Positions 10,809 through 23,105 of a DNA stretch of 64,000 nucleotides are shown here, piece after piece. Source of the stretch: Hypomesus transpacificus. Taxonomy: Eukaryota; Chordata; Actinopteri; Osmeriformes; Osmeridae. The notes beneath the pieces are model-generated. The model searched no databases, was not told where the DNA came from, and saw only the letters and a list, made by a program, of their open reading frames with translations. The position numbers were made by a program, and so were the translations under genes. The stretch's first letter is position 1; each line of letters starts with the position of its first letter. The stretch spans positions 5,960,037-6,024,036 of the forward strand of contig NC_061071.1 of NCBI RefSeq assembly GCF_021917145.1, written 5' to 3'.

Positions 10809-11709
10809 GTCGCATCAGAATTTTGAGATGGGTCACGAAGGTCTTGACATTTGAGTGAGAATGTTGCCCGGTACAGACCGCATAGTCGAGTGGCAACCAT
10901 GTCTTCGTCATGTCACCAAGTTCATAATTTAACAGTTCATAATTTAACAGTTTAACAGTCAATTTTACATTTTAAAAGTCGAGAAGGACAGCTTTCAAGA
11001 GATATGGGAATTCTGCTTTTAACCAGCTGGTCCGATTGTTTTTCTGATTTGTTCAAACTGGCCATGAGTGAAACTGCGTCCCCGTTACACTGTTTTGACG
11101 TTAGCCTCAGTCAGACTCGCTCACTGGCAGTGTGCACAATGTTGTGATTCACTAAATTTTACACCAGAAACGTCAGGGAGGACTGCCTAATGTAGATACG
11201 AGCCTGATGAAGATAGCCAGCATCTCGGATTTCTTTAACCAAGCCTGTTTAATTCGTCATTTGCCTGAGAAAGCGACCTCCGATAGCCAGGCTAGTTTTG
11301 GCTGATCACTTGGTCGACACTCCAAGTGTAATAGACCGGGGAGAAGTTTGTCTTTTACAACCGAAATGTGCAGTTGAGACTGCTTGACAGTTGTGTGACG
11401 TAGGGTGATAATTGGTCTATACAAATGGCGAGTTGAACAAACACGTCGGATGCGCCGTGTTTGGATGCCGATGTAGGTTCGCAAAACCATGAGCAACAAC
11501 AGCAACGAAACGTCCTCCATTGTTGATGTTGTGTTTGGCGCTAGCGTTGCTGAGAAATATGAGACGTATACAGTGACGTAATGACGTGGCTCTGTGGTGG
11601 CTCTCGCCCGTGGAAAAGCAAACCGGTTCTTAGTAAGCTCCGTTCTTGAACCAGCTTCGAACTGGCTCTAGCACCAGCTCCGAACTAGCTCCTGGTTCAC
11701 TTTGGTGGA
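10809..11709. other. Repeat-like intergenic DNA without a recognisable gene
   Basis: No convincing coding sequence. At 11,585-11,715, repeated gaaccagcttcgaactggctc and caccagctccgaactagctcc motifs, followed by tttggtggaaaggggg, look like the end of a small non-autonomous DNA transposon next to the LINE. Confidence 0.4.
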
Positions 11710-11724
11710 AAGGGGGTATCAGAT

Positions 11725-13178
11725 ATGTTCACGTCTGCTACCAACAGTCTGGATGAACTCACTGAGGCTGTGACATCATACAGTAGCTTCTGTGAGGACT
11801 GCTGTATACCAACACGCACCAGGGTGAGCTTCAACAACGACAAGCCCTGGTTCTCAGAGCTGAGAAGGTTGAGGTCAGACAAGGAGAAAGCTTTTAGGAG
11901 TGGGGATAGAGACGGATTCAAGGAGTCGAAAAACAGGTTTAGCAAGGCGGTGAGAGTGGCCAAACGACTGTACTCGGAGAAACTGAAGCGTCAATTCTCT
12001 GCTAACGACTCTGCTTCTGTCTAGAGAGGGCTAAGGCAGATTACCAACTACAAGACCAGAGCCCCCCACTCCACTAACAACTCCCACCTGGCCAACGACC
12101 TGAACAAGTTCTACTGCAGATTTGAAAGACAATTGGACAATCCTGAACTACCCCTTCCCATCCAGGAGGCCTCCCCCCCCCCCCCCCCCTCTACTGTGCT
12201 GACTCTCTCCATTCAGGAGGGTGAAGTCAACAGACTTTTCAAGAGGCAGAACCCCCGCAAAGCAGCTGGACCGGACTCTGTCTCTCCTGCCACCCTCAAG
12301 CACTGCGCTGACCAGCTGTCTCCTGTGTTAACAAACATCTTTAACACCTCCCTGGAGACATGCCATGTGCCAGCCTGTCTCAAGTCCTCCACCATCATCC
12401 CTGTGCCCAAAAAGCCAAGGCCAACAGGACTTAATGACTACAGACCCGTCGCCCTGACCTCTGTGGTAACAAAGTCTTTTGAGCACCTTGTGCTGGCACA
12501 CCTCAAATCCATCACAGACCCCTTCCTGGACCCACTGCAGTTTGCCTACAGAGCCAACAGGTCGGTGGTTGATGCCGTTAACATGGCCCTCCACTTCACA
12601 CACAGCATCAGGACTCCCCAGCATCCTACGCCAGGATCCTGTTTGTGGACTTCAGCTCTGCCTTCAACACCATCATCCCCGCCCTGCTCCAGGACAAGCT
12701 CTCCCAGCTGAACGTGCCCGACTCCACCTGCAGGTGGATCACAGACTTCCTGTCTGACAGGATGCAGTGCGTTAAGCTGGGAACACAAGTCTCTGACTCC
12801 CGGTCCATCAGCACCGGATCTCCTCAGGGCTGCGTCCTTTCTCCTCTGCTCTTCTCCCTGTACACCGACAGCTGCACCTCGAGTCATCCGTCTGTCAAAC
12901 TCTTGAAGTTTGCGGATGACACCACCCTCATTGGGCTCATCTCTGATGGGAACGAGTCTGACTACAGGTGGGAAGCTGACAACCTGGTGACCTGGTGTAG
13001 CCGGAACAACTTAGAGCTCAATGCTCTTAAGACAGTGGAGATGGTTGTGGACTTCATGAAGAACACAGCCCCACTCACCCCAATCACCCTGAGTGACTCC
13101 CCAGTCAACACTGGAGTCCTTCCGCTTCCTGGGCACCATCCTCTCCCAGGACCCCAAGTGGGAACTGAACATCAGAGG
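11725..13178 (+). mobile_element. Defective Rex1/CR1-like LINE (reverse transcriptase remains)
   Basis: A reverse-transcriptase reading on the plus strand broken into three frames. The linker region (11725-12024) ends at an in-frame TAG where the family has Trp (W-RGLRQITNYK). The frame resumes unchanged through NPRKAAGPDSVSP, PVPKKPRPTGLNDYRPVAL and QFAYRANRSV to about 12640. A frameshift then leads to DFSSAFNTIIPALL, STGSPQGCVLSPLLFSLY and the catalytic FADD box at 12909-12920. A second shift near 13100 gives ESFRFLGTILSQDPKWELNI. The 5' endonuclease and the 3' end are absent. A 17-C run near 12173-12189 lies in the coding region. It cannot be active. Confidence 0.9.
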
Positions 13179-14200
13179 GGTTATGCACAAAATAAATGTT
13201 TATAGCTTTCATGGAAAGCCAATTGGGAGCAGCCTGGGGCAGATAAGGGACCAAAGAAAACTGGGGGTAAAAAATAAGGATTGGAGCCTAAAATAAATAA
13301 AATACCAAATCGACATATCTCTGTCTGAAATCGGCAGTGTGGGCGGCCATACTGGGCGAGATCGGTAGTGCATATGGCGGCGGTCTGTTTGTAAGTGACG
13401 TAGGTGGCATCTATGAATACATTTAAGTGTTTTGCATGGTCAATGTTATAGGTCACTTTTAAAATAATGTCATATTTTATAATTATATCCTGGCCATGGA
13501 TGCATTAATCATTGCTGCCTTTGAAAGATGTCAGGTAAAAAGCAATTAATTCATTTTGATTGGGGGGGGGGGGGGAGAATGTCTACGCTTGCCCAGTAGC
13601 GGACTGGCCATCGGGAGAATCGGGAGAATTCCCGATGGGCCGAAGCACTTTTGGGAGGGCCGCCGGCCCTCCGACCCATAATTTTTTACTACTAATAAAA
13701 ATGTTGGAAGATTAGGCCGGGCCAGTTTGTCTATTCCAAATGAACGTCTATGCAGCCCTTAGTGCCGCTTATACACAACAGTGACACTTCGAAAGTTAGC
13801 TATAGAGACAATATTAAGATGGAAAACCAGGTTAAGAAACGTAAACGTAATAACCTTCACTAGACAATGTTTTACCAATAGACCAATTATATGTTTGTAA
13901 ACATTCGGGATGCGCGCGCACCGTGGTTGTCCCTGCTCTTGCCTGTTTTCTACCGGTCTGTTCCCCGAACCACCGCCTGGAGGTTGAAGTGTGAGAGGGC
14001 GAGGGAGATGGCACATCCCGTAATGTTTTTTCTTTTTGTATGTAGTTCATAATGTTGTGTTTTTGTGATAAATAAACCTTGAAAATGATTCAACTGTTTG
14101 ATTCCTGGCTATTATTCTGCTCATTCAATGGAAAAAGTCACCAGTCATCACAGAATTTAAAAAGAAAAGATTCATTTTAAAGCTAACACAAAAACACTAA
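13179..14200. other. Repeat fragments, including a hAT-like terminus at 13594
   Basis: A 14-G run lies at 13562-13575. From 13594, cagtagcggactggccatcg followed by an inverted gaatcgggagaattcccgat stem resembles a known fish hAT-type terminus. No matching right end was found. No gene is seen up to 14,200. Confidence 0.45.
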
Positions 14201-14280
14201 TAATGCTTTATATTGAACAACAAAGTGACACACTGCAAAACATGACATTTCGGGCCGTCCCTGCGGCCCAACAGCCTTTT

Positions 14281-14911
14281 TCAGGGCTGGCTGGTTGGGC
14301 CTTGCTGCGGGCAGAGCTTGTTGCCTGCATGCTGCAGGTAGGGCTTGGTGCCTGTGTGCTGGTAGTGCAGTGTCGAACAGCTACGGTTATGTCCTCTTCT
14401 TGGCCAGCCACTCTTCCATCGAGCGCCCAGCTGTGGACGAGCAGAAGTGTTCTGACCGAAAGCGGCTGTGGCCAAACTCCTTGGTCTTTGGCTGACCAGA
14501 GCTCGCAGGTGAACTTGATGAACCGACTCTCCTTCTTTGCAGGAGGAGTTGTACCCTCTGCGTGACATTGAACGTGGCCATGTCCGTCTTCTTTTTCCTC
14601 TCCCAGGCTGTTGTCTTGCAAACGGCTGATTCAGCCTGGACCTCGACCTGAGGAGGCTGCTGACCCCCCCTCAGTTCTGCCTGACCGGACGTATCCTCAG
14701 GTTCGAAATAGGGACGGGGGTTGTCTGGCTGTTCTGCAGACTGAAGTAGCGGCATGGCTGCAGGGAGTGGTGCTGCAGACACTGCAGAGGCGGAGGGCTG
14801 GTCCACCGACTGGACAAGCACCTGATGCTCGTTGGACTCGCAACGGTCCATGTGGCTGAGGAGAGGAGGAGGAAGAGGGGGGAGGGAGAAGGAGCAAAAC
14901 ACAAGTGCCAT
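14281..14911 (-). pseudogene. Second C-terminal zinc module, copy A side
   Basis: A minus-strand paralogue of the C terminus of the multi-exon family. It has a Pro/Gln-rich linker (PLLQSAEQPDNPRPYFEP), a basic KTTAWERKKKTD segment, then the zinc motif FIKFTCEL...GQPKTKEFGHSRF and HFCSSTAGRSMEEWLAKKR. Two bases are missing after the first Cys codon relative to the copy at 29,437-29,676 (CELCGQPK there), so the motif is split between two frames. It follows the main copy A and mirrors the module that follows copy B. Confidence 0.6.
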
Positions 14912-14979
14912 TAGTAATGAGCCTAGTAATCTTTACGGCTTATGTCACGCAGATAGATAACAACACCATCGTTAACGGT

Positions 14980-17900
14980 AAATAACTCACCACTGTGACA
15001 GGGTGCGCTGGTTCAGCTCGAACGGCTGTAGACGGTGTCCTCCAGGCAGTGGTACGGGAGACTGTCTCTGGAAGAGGAGGAGGGGTTCACCGACATTGTC
15101 CTGGGACAGAGCAGTTGAGGCTGGCGGTTGAGGCTGGCGGCTGGGCTGGCGGAATGGGCACTGGGGTGGGCTGTCGCTGCTGGGTAGCCTGGCGTGCGAG
15201 GTCCTGCGGCGTCACAAAGGCGAAGGGCTGCCGGTGTCCCTCCTGCTGATACTGAAGGGGCCTGGCAGCAGGGAGAGGCTGGGCAGCAAGGCTTGGTCCA
15301 GGAGCAGGGGAGACCAAGTCTTGTAGGAGGATGGCCCTCTCCCTCTCCTTCTGACGCATGCAGTACCTGTAACTCACAGACAGACAACATTGTCAGTCAT
15401 GTATTACACACAGTCATGTTTATAGACTGCCCTCCCTAAATACTGTTACATTTTCAGATATCTCACCATTGTGATAAGGTCCGCTGATTGAGCTCAAAGA
15501 GCTGTAGGTTGGTCTGGGCCATCAGCCTCGGGTTGTCCAGCACTGCGTCTCTGATGGCCACATAGTCCGCCATAACGAGGGACCACCTGGTCCTTTTGAC
15601 CCCGGCGGACTGCGTGGCAGATGGATGGAGACGACAGAGCTGGCTGCAAACGGCCTCCACGAGGGGACTCGTGTTTGGCCAGCTTGCAGGACCCGAGGCG
15701 GTACTGAGCAGGCAACTAGAAGAAAAAATGACTGTTGTAGACTCCCCCTATATTTAATATAAGCTGTAGATGCCTTTTCTGTATTATCAATTGAATGAAA
15801 ATAAAACATACCGCTTGAGTGAATCCCTGCCAGTAGCAACGGGAGACTTGGTTGCCTTGAACCTCCCCCTGACCAACCTCTCCTAGTGTCGCGCAGGGTA
15901 GACCAGATGTCGTTTGTCTGGCTCTGGTAGAGCCTGCCACAACTCTACCAGGCGGTCTACCCTGCTCTCACTCAGCCCTGGAAGGTGACACCTCTACCAA
16001 GGCCGTGGCCAGCCTGCAGACGTGCTGATAGCCAGGCTGACCATCGGGTCCTTTGCACTCCTGTAAGAGGAAAGACAAAACAAAAAAGGAAAAGTGAATA
16101 AAAAAAAAAAAGAATAAAAAAAAATCCAAAAAGAATCAAAAAATCAAAACACAGCAAAGTCTACAAAATCACTCCCTCGTACCTCAGTGTCTGAAGAGGA
16201 GTTCAGAGGTGCGTCAACCTCTAACTCCGGGGCCTCAGGAGGGTTGTTGCTGTCAGGGGGGGCGCCCGGAACGGATGGCCCAGACCCGGGTGCACCAGTG
16301 TGAACGCCTGACCGAGTTGCCACCACTGCTGTGCTGGAGGACGAGGCGTCGGGCAGAGGCAAGACGACGTGGACGGTTGGGTCATCCTCATCGTCGCCTG
16401 CCTCTTCAAAGCCCTCGTCCTCCACGTTGAGCTCCTGGATGGCGGGTTCCTCGTCCGGAATGTCAGGGTCCACGCTGGTGTCCTGCAGCAGGAGTTCACC
16501 TGTAATGACATAGAGAAAGGGGCGGTGGTTAGGAGGAGGGTGGGGAAATTTGGATGATAAACTCAGATACGTTTACACCGATGAGGAGTATGTTCAAATT
16601 ACACACCTGTGTACTCCCTTGGGGCGGTGTGATCCTTAACCAGACTCACACCAAGCACCCGTTGGCTGAGCTGGTTAAGGGAGTGCTGCAGGTGGCCACT
16701 GTAGGAGAGCAGAGGCTGCTCCCGTCCCTCCACTGCTGCTGCGGCGCAGTTCTCGTTCCACCTCACCAGTCCATCCAGCAGGAGCGCCTGGAAATGATGG
16801 GCGTTTGCTGATGTTCCTGAAGGAGGAAGAGAAAAAGGAGTGCGATCAGACAGAGAGCATAACATCTTCTATCTTTAACCGATTATACACAGAAAAAGAA
16901 AAAAAAGATGGTGTATGTCAATCAATTACCTGGAATGAACCGGTTGTTGTGGAGGTGGAACGACTCCAGCGACGTTGAACCGCGTGCGCAGCGATAAACC
17001 GGCAGACTGACGCTGCCCTTGGTCAGCCTGCCGGTCTCGGTGTACAGCTGTACAGCGGGTGGATCTTGAATGCAGTGGAGGTGACGCCTCTGCTCTCGCC
17101 AGATCGCCTGTATGCGGCTGCCGTCCAAAAGGGGGATGCCCAGGGTGTCGTGTCCTTTTTCACCGCCGAAAGGACCGTAGAGCTGGTGGCTCTCTGTGGT
17201 GACACCTGCTGCGAACCGCCGCATCAGGTGCCAGATGTCCAGCCGAACCACCAGTCGGTCCCAGTTGGCGAACAAGGCAGCTGTCTTTGATCCGCCGAAG
17301 CTGGAGCAACAGTCCCGGTCCACGTACATCAGCTGGGGTGGAGGCACCCCGGCGAGTCGGTACCGCTCCTGTAGCCCGACCGCCATGGGGAGCAGCAGGT
17401 CCACGCTCTCAGCGCTTGTGAGCACGCTCATGAGGACCTGCCCATGCTTGTTATCTACATTGGTAACCCAGGCGGCCGTGTTGGCAGCGGCACCGGCGAG
17501 CTTCTTGGTCACCTGGACACAAGGAGAGGGCAGGAGAGAGGGTAGAAAGGGAGAGACCGAGAGAGACAGAGAGACATTAAGTGACATGCATTAAAACAAC
17601 GTGTGAAAATCTGACAGATTGGTATTACAACAAGATGGAGCTAGTGAACACACATTACCTTCTTCGTTGAGTCCATCTTCAAGATGGACCCAAACACAGA
17701 GGTGACCCTGGCCTCCACCTCGTCCAGCCGCGACAGCACGTCCATGCTGTACACGGTCAGCAGCCAGACGGGTGAGGGCACCGGCGGCATGGCTGGTGGT
17801 GGTGGAAACTGCCGGTGCCCAAGGCCAGAAAGTGCTCGCACTCGCCAAGGTACTGCATCGCGCGCCGCATCCAGGCTTCGCTGTGGCTCTCGCACAGCTT

Positions 17901-20880
17901 TGTGTAGAGCTGAGTGGCGCTGTTCCCCAAAGCGCGCTCCCTCAGCATCGAAACAACCCGCAGGTCACAGGACAACCTGAACCAATACCTAATACAATAT
18001 TAAGCATTGAAAAACTTGTTTCTCGAGTTTTACGCTTACTTGTAAGTGAGGATAGCTGGAAATAGGCAGCGGTGGGCTGCATCCAGCTGCCTCACTATGC
18101 CCTGTGACCATGCCACAACCCTCTTCGTACACCGAGAGCATACCAGGTACTCAGTGGCCATGAGATACCAGGCATCGATGTCTAAGACCTTCCGGATGGT
18201 CTTGGTGTACACCCCAACCTTGTGCAGTTTGCCTTGGCAGGCAGGCTGGGGGCATGTCAGCTTGAATTCCCATAAGCGAACGGGCATCCAGAGGAACAGC
18301 CGACAAGCGAAGAAGGGTTCTGGCGATGCGGGTGGCTGGCTGTAGATCGGCCGGGGCTGCGGAGGCTCGTACCAGAGCTGGAGATCTGGCCGAACATCTG
18401 CTTTGTTGTTTTTCCACGTAAAGAGCACCCAGCCGATCCACTGTTGCTGTGCAGTGCTGAGCGCTCCCCGCCAGCCAGGGGGACACAACTGTGTAGAGAC
18501 AACAAAGACAGAGCACACACGTTTTCATATTAATTGATAATGATAATAATGTTTATATAAATTGATTGCAGAATTGTATAGATAATCACTTCATATAAAA
18601 CATAGCCAATCACTGACATAGCCAAGCACTGTCTTCAGGGGGCCCTGCGGGCAGGAGGGCTGGCAGCAGGGGTAGTTGCTGCCCCTCCTCCTCCCTCGGT
18701 GGAGCTGGGGGCGCCCTCACAGGAGGCACAGCTGCCTCCCTCGGTGGGGCTGGGGGCGCCCTCACAGGAGGCACAGCCGATGGAGGATGAGGCGCTTGGA
18801 CCTGTATGCGCAAGGCTTTAACATAAATAAAAATACAGAAGTTAGAAAAGCTATAAAAGCCTCACCAAAACGGATGGAAATATGAGATGTTAATTGTCAG
18901 TGCAGTGCTTTGTGTTATGAGAAGTTCATTTGCAGTGAATTGCTGCGTGAGTGAAGAAAAAAATGTTAGGAGAAGGAAGCAGGCCTCAGCAATTATTGAC
19001 ATAGAACATGCACCCTTCTGCAGCCAAGGAGTAATTATCTGGACATCAAGCCAAATGAAAAATGTAGTGTGAAATGTGGAAAGGTGATTGATGAAAGGGC
19101 AAGTCACTATAATGAAGAAGCACGGACAGACTACGTGAGAAGAGGACACCGCTACAAGACACTGCTACGAGACAGTGGAGTGATATTTAAATTTCTCTCA
19201 CCAACCTTACCCATCCTTTTTTTGATGTGTCAAAGGGAGGAGAAAAACATGTCAGACCGTTACATATCAATAAGAATAACACAAATACTTTCACTACTGC
19301 AAATACTACATTCAATAAAGTCTTTGACTTACAGTTCTCATATTTGTCAACGACTCCGACCAGCTCAGCGTCTGTGAAAGTGTCCTGAGCTGACTGGTGA
19401 GGAGTAGACACCGCTGCAAGACACAGGAAGAGAGAGAGAGAGTGAGACAGACACCATGGCAGGAAACCAACTATCCTCAATCATTCGAAAAAAATGACAT
19501 GAAAAAACGTCAGCGCTCACCTGGTGCTGCAGGCTTCAGGGAAGGCTTGATGACCTTCATCACCTTTGCCTGCAGCGCCTGGGGAGTCAGGGGTCTCTGT
19601 TGCCCTAAGCACTGAGAGACCACCGCACCAAGACGCCTACAAAACCACACAGGAGGGAAGAGACCAGACACTTAACTCTGCTACTCTAATAAAAAATTTA
19701 TTTATAAATAAATGGAGGCAGTTGGTCAGAACACAATTTGTGAGACATCATACCCCTTTTGAGCCTGGCTGGCCGGACGGGGGGAGGGGGGCGGCTGGAT
19801 GGGCACAGGAGCGGGGGCCGCAGGGGTGGATGTAGGGCCGCCTGAGGCCGCTGCCGCCGCCACCTCGTGGTCTCTCATGCGGATGTACTTTAGGGCAGCA
19901 TTCATTTGACTCCCCGGCTGCGGTGTCTTCCTCCTCAGCCACTTGACGAAACTGAAACGTTTGATGGCGTAAATAACAGTATAAATAATGGAATATACAT
20001 ATGTCATATTTATATAATCGCAGACATGTGACTTTCTTCTTAAAATAGTCAAAGTATGTGGGTGTGGATTGCCTTACCCGACTCTCTCCTTGTCCTTGGC
20101 GTCATACAGGTCCTGGAGCCGCTCTGCCTTGTGCTCGCCAAAGCCAACAAGGGCCTCGCCCTCATGTCCGGACTGGGAGGCCCGGACTCTCGCTACGTCA
20201 CACGCCTGGTGGAACCTGTGGAAGATGAGGTTTGAAACAGGGTTAAAACAGACAAGGGTTTTAACATGTCCATTGTCTGGTCTCATGCAGTTCCATAGCA
20301 TACTCCTTCCACAAACCTGAGTGCCTCCACAAACTCAGGGAAGGCATGAGCGTAGCGAGTGAGCCAATCATTTACCAATCAGCACTGTCATCAGGGGGCC
20401 CTGCGGGCAGGAGGGCTTGCAGCAGGGGTAGTTGCTGCAGCTGCCCCTCATCCTCCTCCCTCGGCGGGGCTGGGGGCGCCCTTACAGGGCAGAACAGCCT
20501 CCTTGGTATTAAAGGCGTGTGCGTAGCGGGTGAGGGCGTCCTTGTTGGCCATGAGCGCCGACTGAGAGCTGCTCCTCTCCCGCTCCTTCTGGTGGGAGTA
20601 TATGAGCGGGAGGGTGTAGCCCACGTCGTTCTCCAGTAGCCATTTAAAGGTCTGACCCCAGTACTTCCCTAACTGCAGCCGGTGCTGGCTCAGCACCAGC
20701 AGGTCCGTACTGGGGTCACCGCCCTGGGAGACGACGTGGGCCTGCGCCTCATCCTCAACCTCCTGTGCTGCTTTGGCCCTGGCTCCTGGTGGTGGTGTGG
20801 GGGCACTTGGGCTGCAGGTGTGACTCTGAGCACCAGACCCCCTTTCAGGGTCTTAACGAACACTGGGTTGCTATCCATCT
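14980..20880 (-). pseudogene. Copy A of a DUF6729/transposase-like multi-exon gene family, broken
   Basis: Approximate exons, 5' to 3' on minus: 20880-20500 (MDSNPVFVKTLKGG..., GKYWGQTFKWLL), 20350-20090, 19950-19755 (FVKWLRRK), 19637-19520, 19414-19337, 18813-18620 (Pro-rich), 18490-18044 (zinc domain: CPQPACQGKL, VLDIDAWYLMATEYL, CSRC), 17975-17655, 17515-16928 (RNase-H-like: VTNVDNKHGQ, YVDRDCCSSF, RLDIWHLMRRF, RCARGSTSLESFH), 16820-16610, 16500-16183 (acidic DPDIPDEEPA), 16060-15835, 15718-15467 (FELNQRTLSQW), 15365-15010. Known: families with this layout are numerous in teleosts and behave like transposons; function is unproven. Breaks: a frameshift near 20,800, a Pro-rich exon piece inserted near 20,400-20,500, a frameshift after HFLALG, loss of about 75 residues after HQLYGPF, and a TAG at 15883-15885. 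The 3' end re-uses a second FELNQRTLSQW. Confidence 0.68.
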
Positions 20881-21460
20881 ACACAAAACGGATAAGGATA
20901 AAAATAATAATAATGATAGTAACATGATATATTATATAGCTGTGGGCCTTTGGTCCAGTGCATGAGCACATGGCTAATTTACATATAGCGCATTTGATTG
21001 GTCTGCAAAGTTGCCGCCACCGCCACCACAGTTTAAACGTACAGGTTTCCCAAGAGCATCTTCCACTTGGTTTTCATTTCGAACCCAAGAACTGCTGTTG
21101 ACCTTAACTGAGCCAAAAGCACAACCTTTGAGACACTTTATATTGCAATTTGCTCCCCAGACTACACCTGGATTTTCGATTGGATTCTTGTCGACTTGGA
21201 TTTTGCAGCAACGCGTGAGTGTACCTTACCTATGTTCTAATAAAGTAAAGACGATTGCTAAAATATGTCAGTCAGATGGCACTGTCGCTAGCAACTGCTG
21301 CTTGCACATGGAGCTGGTAGCTAGGTGAAAAATATTTTATCAGGGGCTTGGTATTTAGATATTCACATTTTATATACCTGTTTTAGAGTTCGTCCGTCGG
21401 GCGCGCTCACCCTTCAGGCTTCAGCTACTGTCCAGCGAGGGCCGTCAGCAGCTGCATGGG
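20881..21460. other. Axis between the two head-to-head gene copies
   Basis: Noncoding DNA separating the 5' end of copy A (minus) from the first block on the plus strand. AT-rich stretches alternate with gttgccgccaccgccaccac. No terminal inverted repeat or RNA gene is recognised here. Confidence 0.4.
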
Positions 21461-22330
21461 TGAAGACCGCTGATGTTGTTGGCAGGTCACCAGCGAGAGA
21501 GGGAGACTGGCAACGTTTCACAGGTGCCGCTGATGGAGAACAAGGACGCCCTGGACCAGTATGCCCAGCTGTTTCCCCGGGTGGTGGCTGCGGTCCGCGA
21601 TTGGCGCGTGTTGGACAGGCACCCTGGACCTGCCACCAACAGACGACGAGGGACGTAAGCTGGTGGGCTTTGGCACGCATTCCGCGGTGCCTTTCGCTCC
21701 CCTCTACGAGTCTGTGGACAAGCAGCATGCATCGTAAGTACCAAACTTACAAAAAAGTTGAAATGAAACAATTGTTACATGTAAACACTATTAAGATTGT
21801 TGTCATGGGCAAAGTTACTGATTAAGTTACTTAATTTACTGACCATGATCATAAACTAAAGTTACTTACTGCAATGTACTGAGTATTGTAAGAGTAAGCC
21901 TTATTTGATGGAAAAAAAGTTGACCGTTCTCTGATGTCTTTCCATTATCCTACAGATACGTACAGTGGATTAAGAAGCAGGTTTCGCGTCCAGGCTCTCA
22001 GATGTCAATGCTAATTGAGTACATCAAGAGGAGGGATGAGAAGAAAGCGTCTTCTTCCTCTACCGCCTCCTTCCTCTTCTTCAGCGCAGCCTGTGTTGCC
22101 TCAGAGTAGGTCCATTTCACAGTGATAAACACTAATAACAATGTTTGTATGTGTGTCAGATATTTAAGTCATACCATTTGTCCTCAGCTTCCACTCAGTC
22201 TGCAGGCCGGCCCGTTCCCAGGCCTCCTCAGTCACCTGCCACACAGTCAGGAGCCACTGACATCCATGAGGACGTGCTCGTGTTGGCCGCCGCGGAGATG
22301 GACTTGGAAGGTGAGGGGATAATAAATACA
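21460..22330 (+). pseudogene. Type-2 N-terminal exon block of the same family
   Basis: Three exon-like pieces on plus: about 21484-21655 (HQRERETGNVSQVPLMENKD), 21958-22107 (YVQWIKKQVSRPGSQMSM) and 22196-22311 (SAGRPVPRPPQSP...DIHEDVLVLAAAEMDLEG). The same block recurs at about 26,340-27,210 inside copy B. It is a paralogous version of the copy A N terminus (SHQKERERSSSQSALMANKD; FVKWLRRKTPQPGSQMNA). The middle piece has lost the frame near its end. Confidence 0.55.
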
Positions 22331-22411
22331 ATACCATGTTATTACTCAAGCATAGTCGTTCCAAAAGTCTAGTATATTTGTCAGAGACCTTACACTAGTT
22401 GCCTTCCACAG

Positions 22412-23105
22412 CTCCTACCCCTTCTCTGCCTCCGCCACTGCAGTTGGCACCTCCCCCTCACAACGTCGTCCGTTGATTGCTGGAGGGTAAGCGGTCCCAG
22501 CTGGAGGTGGAGCAGGGGGTGTACACAAACACCATCCGGAAGGTCTTAGACATCGATGCCTGGTATCTCATGGCCACTGAGTACCTGGCATGCTCTCGGT
22601 GTATGAAGAGGGTTGTGGCATGGTCACAGGGCATAGTGAGGCAGCTGGATGCAGCCCACCGCTGCTTATTTCCAGCCATCCTCACTTACAAGTAAGCGGA
22701 AACCTCCAGAAACCAGTTTTTAAATACTTAATTTTCTATTAGGTTGATCATTTCTCATGTCTCCCCCTCACCGTCCCTTTTCAGGTTGTCCTGTGACCTG
22801 CAGGACGTTTCGATGCTGAGGGAGGGAGCTTTGGGGAACAGCGCCACTCAGCTCTACACAAAGCTGTGCGAGAGCCACAGCGAAGGCTGGTTGCGGCACG
22901 CGATGCATTACCTCAGCGAGTGCGAGCACTTTCTGGCCTTGGGCTCCGGCAGTTTCCACCACCACCAGCCATGCCGCCGGTGCCCTCACCCGTCTGGCTG
23001 CTGACCGTGTACAGCATGGACGTGCTGTCGCGGCTGGACGAGGTGAAGGCCAGGGTCACCTCTGTGTTTGGGTCCATCTTGAAGATGGACTCAACGAAGA
23101 AGGTA
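22412..23105 (+). pseudogene. Chimeric exons: linker + RNase-H piece + DUF6729 piece
   Basis: The exon at 22412-22694 is a fusion. A Pro-rich start (PTPSLPPPLQLAPPP) runs into LLEGKRSQLEVEQG, which belongs to the RNase-H-like exon. At about 22,517 it joins VYTNTIRKVLDIDAWYLMA, from the zinc-domain exon. The joint lies in a G run shared by both parents. The next exon, 22784-23105, is LSCDLQDVSMLREGALGNSA..., which normally follows the zinc domain; it frameshifts after HFLALGSG and resumes as LLTVYSMDVLSRLDEVKARV. Confidence 0.6.
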
